Positions 57,792-64,000 of a stretch of 64,000 nt of DNA are shown one piece after another. The first letter of the stretch is position 1, and the number at the start of each line of letters is the position of its first letter. The stretch is from positions 2,225,501-2,289,500 of the forward strand of contig JARHVA010001921.1 in NCBI GenBank assembly GCA_037957365.1, read 5' to 3'. Position numbers and translations under genes: made by a program. The notes below the pieces were generated by a model. It did no database searches and had not been told where the DNA came from. It saw only the letters and a program-made list of their open reading frames with translations. The DNA is from Torreya grandis. Lineage: Eukaryota; Streptophyta; Pinopsida; Cupressales; Taxaceae.

Positions 57792-59754
57792 TGTAGAGTA
57801 ATTTTTACTCTACATTGCTTTCAAATTTTTAGTTGAGCACTATAATTTTGGTTCTTCGAGCAAAGCCACAGAGTTTTGGAGTAGAGGATGGGTTCATTTT
57901 GCCTAAGTGTTGAAGCGCAGCAGAAGCTACCAAGTGTCATCCTCAGAGCACGGTCCCTTTTTGCCTTTTGTTTCCTTTCATTTTATTTTGGCCTAAGTAT
58001 TGGATTCAAGCAGAAGCGGCCACGTGTCGGCCTCTGGGAGATGAAGATGGACAACTGGCGACTTCTGAGGACCTTGTAGCTTTCTATAAAACCAAAAATT
58101 GTGCCACATACCCAGTAGCAGTTAAGGGGAATGCACCACGTGTCAACATCCACGTATCATAAGAGGCATCCGTGTTTTCTATTTTGACAAAAAATTCCAA
58201 CAAGCTAAGCGACAAAGAGAGCAGAAAGTGTGAGGTGGTAGTTGTGGAGGCCCTAAATTACCTTTTAAAGAAGTGGTGGAAGCCACCACGTGTCAACCTC
58301 CAAGAGCCTTTGTTTTAATCCTTGGGTCCATGCTTTCTATTCAACGCATAAAGGCATCATTCATTTTGCTAAGTATCGAAGTGCAGTGGAGGCTGCCAAG
58401 TGTCACTTTCTGAGTCCCTCTCTACTCCATCCCCAAAATAGGAGAAGGCACCACATATTCCTAGTAGGAGAAGTGGAAGATGCCATGTATCTTCCCAAGA
58501 GCAGCAGAGGTCACCATGTAACAACTTTCGAGAGATGACCTTTGAGCCTAATCACCGAATGAAGATTGTGGTGGGTCCCAGATGATATTTTAAAGAAAGT
58601 AGAAGCAGCCAGTTATCATCTTTCGATGCCTTCTAGGTGATCAAGAGGATTTTTGGAAAATTGACTAAGGGTCATCTCCCATTACAAACAGAACAAAGTG
58701 CCCATCTACCTGTTACAACAAAAATGAAGGGAAATTCGGTGAGAGTTAATTCGAGTAGATGGAGCAGTGTACTGGGTAGTTTTTTGGGGATTGCAAGCAT
58801 TGAAGATGCTGTCTGTTTGTCTCCTAATAGCGGAGGTAGAATAGATAGTTGAGCGGCCCATTAGGTGATGAAATTTGAAATTCAGGCATGAAGAGAGGAA
58901 CTAGTCAGGAATCGCCATGTCGCAGTTAAGGAAAGTCGTTCTTCTCCAGCATGGCTTTTTGAAGCATTGAATGCGCACCAAAGTTCAAATTATTATTATT
59001 TATTTACGTATTCGAGGCTATAAAAGAAGAAGAATTGTAAAATCTAAAGGGAGGGGGGAATTCTCATAGTTTTAGACTTTCAGAGTTTTTAACCAATAAT
59101 ATCATTTGCTTTTGTTACATTTTCCTGAGTTGAAAGGTTTATATGACTGTGTGTGTTTTTGCATATTTTGTATGACTAAAAGATTCAATAAGAAAATTGA
59201 ACACTACGCCCTTGTTGATGTTATCTGTGTCATTTGCAAAGTAGTCTATGCTGTAGATTTTCTAGTGTTGTGATTGGAAATGTTTTTTGCTTCTGTCCCA
59301 TTTTTTGGAGTCTGAAGTTCTACATAATTGTGTGTGACTTCTATGCCTCTAATGTGATTGGAAGATTCTATTAAGAAGATTGACACTATGCCTTTGTTGA
59401 CAATTCTTGTATCTTAGCAAAAGACTCCCCTATTGTGAGCCTCTATTTTTGTTATTCCAATCTTTTACATTGATCATGCACTTGTCTGCTCTTAAATGTA
59501 ATAAAATCACATAATAGTTTCATTGTGCTCAGGTTAGGATTAGGATTACTCTAAGGTGCATCGCCATAGTTAGGTTTTAATTCCTGCATTTTGCATTTTT
59601 GTTTAGTCTCCTATCCCTTTTCCCCAACACCCAATACAAAAGAAGAGACCAGCTTCTTTAAAATTTGGACGTTGTTTTCAAGCCACATTGTCCCACAGCT
59701 TGAAACTTCCCCTTGTTGTTAATTAAGATCTAGCAAAATTTTAAGACATCAACA
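57792..59754 (+). repeat. Gypsy-3 3' LTR
   Basis: TGTAGAG to CATCAACA. It has perfect CACGTGTC words at about 58020, 58137 and 58287, and TATAAAAG at 59019-59026. It has about 35 bases more than the 5' LTR, partly from the segment GAAGCGCAGCAGAAGC at about 57911. Confidence 0.94.
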
Positions 59755-60125
59755 GAGGGAAAGTGGAGATTTAAGTGTACTTTACAACTTTGCAAAGTTG
59801 GAAAGTGTGCATAAATCTCTAGTTTTCATTTGGGAGGGAAAGCGGAGATTTTAAGTGCACTTTGCTGCATTACAAAGTTGAAAAGTGTGCAAAAATCTCT
59901 AGTTTTCACTTGGAAGGGAAAGCTAAGATTTAAGTGCACTTTGTAACTTTACAAAGTTGCAAAGTGCCTTGGGAGGGAAAGTAGAGATTTAAGTGCACTT
60001 TGTAAATTTGTAAACTTACAAAGTGCACATAAATCTTTGGTTTTTGCTTGAGAGGGAAAGTAGATATTTAAGTGTACTTTGTAACTTTGCCAAGTTGCAA
60101 AGTGCGTAGAAATCTCTGGTTTTCA
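59755..60125 (+). repeat. 79-bp tandem array with palindromic core, right part
   Basis: Units begin with GAGGGAAAG-like words at 59755, 59834, 59913, 59973 and 60052, spaced 79, 79, 60 and 79. Each holds a GCACTTTGNAACTTTGCAAAG-type dyad; at 59936-59967 it is a 32-base inverted repeat with two imperfect pairs. The array continues 49256-49334 across Gypsy-3. Confidence 0.9.
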
Positions 60126-60767
60126 TTTGGGTCTTGGAAAAAAAGTGCTTAGGCCATATTAAAGCTTTTACTCAATGCTATGATAGTTTGTTTATTTTTT
60201 CCACCATTTCATGCTTACCACTTGATTATGAATAATCTTAAAAATTGGCTTGATCTAACACTTGTAGTGTAAACCCTACTTTTAAGTATTTAACTTAAAG
60301 TTTACAAACTTACCTTAAACTTTGTTAAAAGCTTCACAAGAAGGTTGAGAAGATGAAGTAGGGACATGAAGCTTATCTCCTCCCTTCACCATCAGATCAT
60401 CCACTGTAATAGGATCTTGAGATAGTTTAGTTCACCATGCCAAGACCCTCCAAGATAGTAAATTACATCATAAATTCATGACTATAAAGAGGTTAGTCAT
60501 CAAGACAAAGGGTCAATGAATGGTTTTGGAGAATGGTACAACCCATCTAGGAAAAAAATTAGTATGTAGGCTAATTTTGGCCAACATTTCTAATGACCTC
60601 TTGAGATTGAATGCCTATCTATGCAATAGACTAGTCATCTTAACCTATCCATTGAGTTTATAGAGTCACAAAAAATCCTCCTCAACTGAGAACAAGGTTA
60701 CCAACCTCTCAAATAAACTCTCACAACAAAAAGAATAAGAAATAAATTAACCATGTGCTCAAAGCAC
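60126..60767. other. No recognised feature
   Basis: Ordinary AT-rich sequence between the array and Copia-2. No frame or repeat was identified. Confidence 0.4.
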
Positions 60768-61754
60768 TGTTAGGGAAACCACAGAACAATAAACATGCTC
60801 TGATCCCTACTTAGTCAGGATCTTGCTCTACCAATTAGAGCACATATGATTACTTCTTGTATTAGCAACTAAACACGGAATTTAACCAGAAATATAAAGT
60901 AACTAGAAATATGAAACAACACAAGAATTGAGAGACAATACACAATTGTATTAATAATCACTCAGAAGAATATACAATAAGGAAGATGCCACTTCTTCCT
61001 CCACCTCAAAGGTTTGCCACTCCTCAAGACCTTCTTCCCTCTCTCTCTTGGTCACAAAAATCAACTCCAATACAGAATTGATGTTCACCTCTCCAACCAA
61101 TCAGTAACACGCTGCCAGTTCACCAAGTACACAACTATACTCCAAGTAGATCTCCTGCTCTCTACTGCTACCTGCAAATCACTAGACCTTACTCACCATT
61201 GTAGATCTCCTATAGAAAGTCATGCCCACATGCTGACCAAGATCATACACACACAAAGAACCCTTCTGATTCTCCAATCCAGTACCCACCTTGGTACTGT
61301 GGCACTAGGAGGAACGCACCATTACTCTCTTCTCTCTAAAGGAGCTTATTGCTCTCTTACTCACTAGCTACAAGTTTACAATACAGCCCATGAGTCCATA
61401 TATAGATCTCATGCTTACAATAATTAGACTAACCTAATTACAATAATTAGACTCGCAACTCAAGACTACAACTAGCCCTTGACATGCAAACAAACAGTCC
61501 AAAAATAGACTCTCCCGGATCAACATGTAAACTACCTATTCTCGCACAGGCTGCCAACGTCTGCTCCTCCATGACCGATGTCAGCCGACTGGTGATCGAC
61601 GCCGGTTGCTTCCTCTTTGCTATCTGACCGACGTTGGTTGATCAGACTGACGCCAGTTTCCCTGCAACTGATTCTGCAACTCCCCGCAACTCTGCATCCT
61701 CCGTAACTTCTCCTGTTTGCATCCTGGTGAAGCTTTTAGCTCCACAACCTAACA
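60768..61754 (-). repeat. Copia-2 3' LTR
   Basis: On the plus strand it runs TGTTAGGG to CCTAACA (987 bp), so both ends are intact TG/CA. 61570-61670 holds CCGATGTCAG/GACGCCAG-type short repeats also found inside the element. Confidence 0.9.
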
Positions 61755-61765
61755 ATCTCCCACTT
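61755..61765 (-). other. Copia-2 polypurine tract
   Basis: On the minus strand AAGTGGGAGAT abuts the 3' LTR, identical to the tract of Copia-1. Confidence 0.88.
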
Positions 61766-62700
61766 GGAGATAAATAGCTGCACCTATACCTGTACCTATA
61801 CACCGTCTAAATTATTCTTGGCTTGTATCCCTCTTCAAGCTCAATCCTGAAGACCAACCATCACACACCCTGTGATGCCTTTCCTGTCATATAAGTAACC
61901 TACCACATTCGAACCTACATATCCATGTAGTGAAGTCATTGACCCTGCGTAATAAGAAACCCTGCTACTAGTCCCACTGAACTACCCTCCAGTACTCCTT
62001 CCCCAAATTGGATCCAAACTTTCTGACAACTCCCACTGCTTGGGAAAACTTAGGTCTACACTAGACCTCATGTGATTTCAAACCCTGTTTCAAGCTAAGC
62101 TTGAACTGTCCAGCCCTTGGTGTGCTTTTTGATTTTGCATCCTACATCATGAACCCTGCCAACACCATCTTCACATCAACTCCCACTAGAGATAAAATCT
62201 CCATGCCTCTTATGCCAAAGAATTTTGCTGCTCCAAATTCTTCATGACATGCCTCTGAACTAACCTTACCCTTAGCTCAGCAAATCCCTGTATGTACAAA
62301 ACCTGCTAGCAAATTACCCACATACAGTAACTGGATAATGCCACGACTCATCATCCACCTGGTAAGACAAAAACACAATAGTTACAATGACATTGACTGA
62401 AGCCATGCTTAGTCATCCACCTGTCAAACCTGTACCACTATCCTACAGCTTCTTCAAGACCATATGCCATAGCCTTCTGTCTCTTGTATCCGCCCACTCT
62501 CTTCTTTAACTTGGGAATCCATTCCGTCTCTCAGTGCTTACTTCCAGCTGACAACTATACCAATAAATCCCTATTTGTTTCTTCTCCAAGGACTCACTCC
62601 TCATCCATGCCAAGCTCCCACTGAATCAGGATTCTACCTGCATTGCCTCTTCCATCTTCCTGGTTCTTGACCATCAATAAGCGATATAAAGAAGGTGAAC
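61766..62700 (-). pseudogene. Copia-2 RT-RNase H remnant, broken
   Basis: On the minus strand, 62441-62370 reads FDRWMTKHGFSQCHCNYCVFV, the region after LKQAPRQWY in Copia RT, and 61937-61866 reads LHGYVGSNVVGYLYDRKGIT, an RNase H landmark (normally D.D.AGD.D.RKS). The YVDD region and much between are lost to small deletions and frameshifts. No frame is open for more than a few dozen codons. Confidence 0.65.
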
Positions 62701-62729
62701 AACGAATATGAGGTTCACTTACCCTTTCT

Positions 62730-62990
62730 GACCTCAACATGAGTGTGGAGACTTGTTGACAGCTTGCTGTCTGCCCACCATCCGTACCAGTGACCGATCT
62801 CGGCCATCTCCCAGTCTATTTCTGACTGATGTCGGCTCCCTGTACTGACCCTTAATATCGACATCATTTCCCTGGCCGATGCTGATGTCCTTTCTACCGA
62901 CATCGATTCCTTCATGACCGATGTCAGTCTTCCTATTGCCGATGTCGGTTACTATCTGACTGACGCCGATACCTGTGTTCGTCTGTGAGT
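62730..62990 (-). repeat. GATGTCGG-type minisatellite inside Copia-2
   Basis: Short, imperfect units around (C/T)GACCGATGTCAGT recur every 20-30 bases. On the minus strand they read as repeated TDIG/DIGxRKTDIG-like peptide. The same motif cluster is in the 3' LTR (61570-61670). Confidence 0.75.
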
Positions 62991-63420
62991 GATAACTTTT
63001 TACCCACGAGCTCTCCATGGATCAAAATCCTAATCAAATCAACCCTGCTCTGCTTAGAATAATTTACCTTCCTCACTTGATCTCTGTCCGTCATCTCCTC
63101 CATGAACACCAAGGCTTTCCAGTTCTTTAGCTTGTCAAAGACATCTGACTTCCACTTCAAAACCTGCATTCCCATCCTACATATGTGGCCAAGCCTATAA
63201 AGCCACATCTCTGCAACAGAAGGTGAATCAGTAATATCAGTAGATAGATAAAGGATACCTACTTTCTTACCACCATCTAATTCAAGTATATCTGCTATGA
63301 GAGTTACAGTGCATCTCTCATCACCCAAATTTCTTGAAGAAATTAGACTCATCTCCAAGACTGGTACCTGCATGACTTCCTTCAACCACTGTGTGTCATT
63401 CGTCTACAATTTCAGCGTCA
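62990..63420 (-). pseudogene. Copia-2 protease end and integrase start, truncated
   Basis: The frame (start 63385) reads LKEVMQVP-type MKEVMQVPVLEMSLISSRNL (protease C-terminal landmark), then MWLYRLGHICRMGMQVL, the gag-pre-integrase landmark of Copia, and VRKVNYSKQSRVDLIRILIH, the integrase N-terminus. It then passes into the minisatellite; the catalytic core is missing. Confidence 0.8.
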
Positions 63421-63439
63421 CTTCCCCTTCATCAATAAT

Positions 63440-63721
63440 CTAACAAGGCTCTCCAACCCATAAATAAATCTCTCCAAAGTATCCAAAGACATACCCATGA
63501 AAAGATGCTCTATTTCGGGCTGCATGGAAAGAGGCAAAAGAATCTGTAAACAAAGATTCCAATTTATCCAAAACATCTTGTGCAATATTACCTGCAACAT
63601 ATGCTTCTACGCGCTGATCTTCTACCGACCAACAATCTCTTTTTACCTGCTCTTTCTTTCCATCAATCAGACCATTCATGTTATTCAGTTTCTCCATTCG
63701 TAGCTTACTTTCTTCTGCCAT
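63440..63721 (-). pseudogene. gag: Copia-2 gag, N-terminal fragment
   Basis: The likely start is the ATG at 63721 (MAEESKLRMEKLNNMNGLID), matching the start of Tork-type Copia gag; an upstream in-frame ATG at 63739 is possible. KRDCWSVEDQRVEAYVAGNI and ESLFTDSFASFHAARNRA follow. The rest of gag, including a zinc knuckle, is missing before the protease-like frame, so this too is a deletion. Confidence 0.75.
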
Positions 63722-63818
63722 TGATATACTCCCACTCAATCTAAAACCCCTATGAGTGACCTATAATCAACAAACACTACCAGATCTGAAACCACCTGTT
63801 AGTCAACCCAACCAAAAA

Positions 63819-63829
63819 CTCTGATACCA
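63819..63829 (-). other. Copia-2 primer-binding site
   Basis: On the minus strand TGGTATCAGAG stands two bases from the 5' LTR, the initiator tRNA-Met type. Confidence 0.9.
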
Positions 63830-63831
63830 CT

Positions 63832-64000
63832 TGTCAGGGAAACTACAGAACAATAAACATGCTCTGATCCCTACTTAGTCAGGATCTTGCTCTACCAATT
63901 AGAGCACATATGATTACTTCTTGTATTAGCAACTAAACACGGAATTTAACCAGAAATATAAAGTAACTAGAAATATGAAACAACACAGGAATTGAGAGAC
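63832..64000 (-). repeat. Copia-2 5' LTR, cut by the window end
   Basis: It begins (plus strand) TGTCAGGG and matches 60768-60936 at all but three of 169 positions. Confidence 0.92.

Larger units (their letters stand above)
49335..59754 (+). mobile_element. Gypsy-3: nearly complete Tat-like Gypsy with an extra RNase H upstream of RT
   Basis: LTRs of 1927 and 1963 bp, with a perfect 5-bp duplication GAGGG at 49330-49334 and 59755-59759. Gag-pol is one long frame broken by about three frameshifts (near 51985, 56118 and 57300) and a moderate number of stops. The order is gag, protease, extra (archaeal-type) RNase H, RT, RNase H, integrase. It is inserted in the 79-bp array. Confidence 0.95.
60768..64000 (-). 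mobile_element. Copia-2: young, internally deleted Copia element, truncated by the window end
   Basis: The minus-strand order is 5' LTR (63832 to beyond 64000), primer site, gag, protease/integrase start, RT-RNase H remnant, polypurine tract, 3' LTR (60768-61754). The 2.1-kb interior lacks most of integrase and RT. The 169 bases of LTR seen in both copies differ at only three positions, and CpG sites are still common, so insertion was recent. Confidence 0.9.

Overview
This window is plant nuclear DNA made almost entirely of LTR retrotransposons nested in and beside one another. I found no intact host gene, no rRNA or tRNA gene, no CRISPR array and no bacterial-style operon. The superfamilies and primer-binding sites (Tork/Tnt1-like Copia, chromodomain Gypsy, Tat-like Gypsy with an extra RNase H), the AT-rich sequence and the frequent conversion of Gln, Arg and Trp codons to stops indicate old, cytosine-methylated heterochromatin of a large-genome land plant. 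A gymnosperm is plausible but not proven.

Layout. 1-1839: unassigned repeats, including a hairpin-bearing tandem repeat (60-420) and a block also found at 39219-40106. 1840-33509: remains of one outer Gypsy-like element. Its 5' LTR (1840-1932 plus 8485-9059) is split by a complete dead Copia element (1933-8484). Its interior holds a dead chromodomain Gypsy (12218-18206, perfect 5-bp target-site duplication TAGCA), a long G-poor stretch with a gag-like reading frame (20093-21161), an inverted repeat and a 111-bp TG microsatellite, and a second Gypsy (24535-32402, TSD GTGTC). Its 3' LTR is about 32747-33509. 33524-43094: an element with LTRs of about 2.97 kb whose interior encodes two decayed reading frames I do not recognise, with no visible reverse transcriptase. 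43095-49255: unassigned AT-rich DNA with a 302-bp tandem duplication and one CpG-richer island (about 47330-47860). 49256-60125: a 79-bp tandem array with a palindromic core, split by the best-preserved Gypsy (49335-59754, TSD GAGGG). 60768-64000: a young Copia on the minus strand with an internally deleted pol, running off the window end.

How the parts relate. The two Tat-like Gypsy elements complement each other. The 49335-59754 copy shows the full order gag-protease-extra RNase H-RT-RNase H-integrase. The 24535-32402 copy keeps only gag, the start of the extra RNase H and the integrase C-terminus, fused in one reading frame that carries many stops and no frameshift that I found. The best candidates for something undescribed are the 33.5-43.1 kb element with its two unknown proteins, the in-frame gag-RNaseH-integrase deletion derivative, the extra RNase H placed upstream of RT, and the palindromic 79-bp array. 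All boundaries and alignments were made by eye; no database search was possible.
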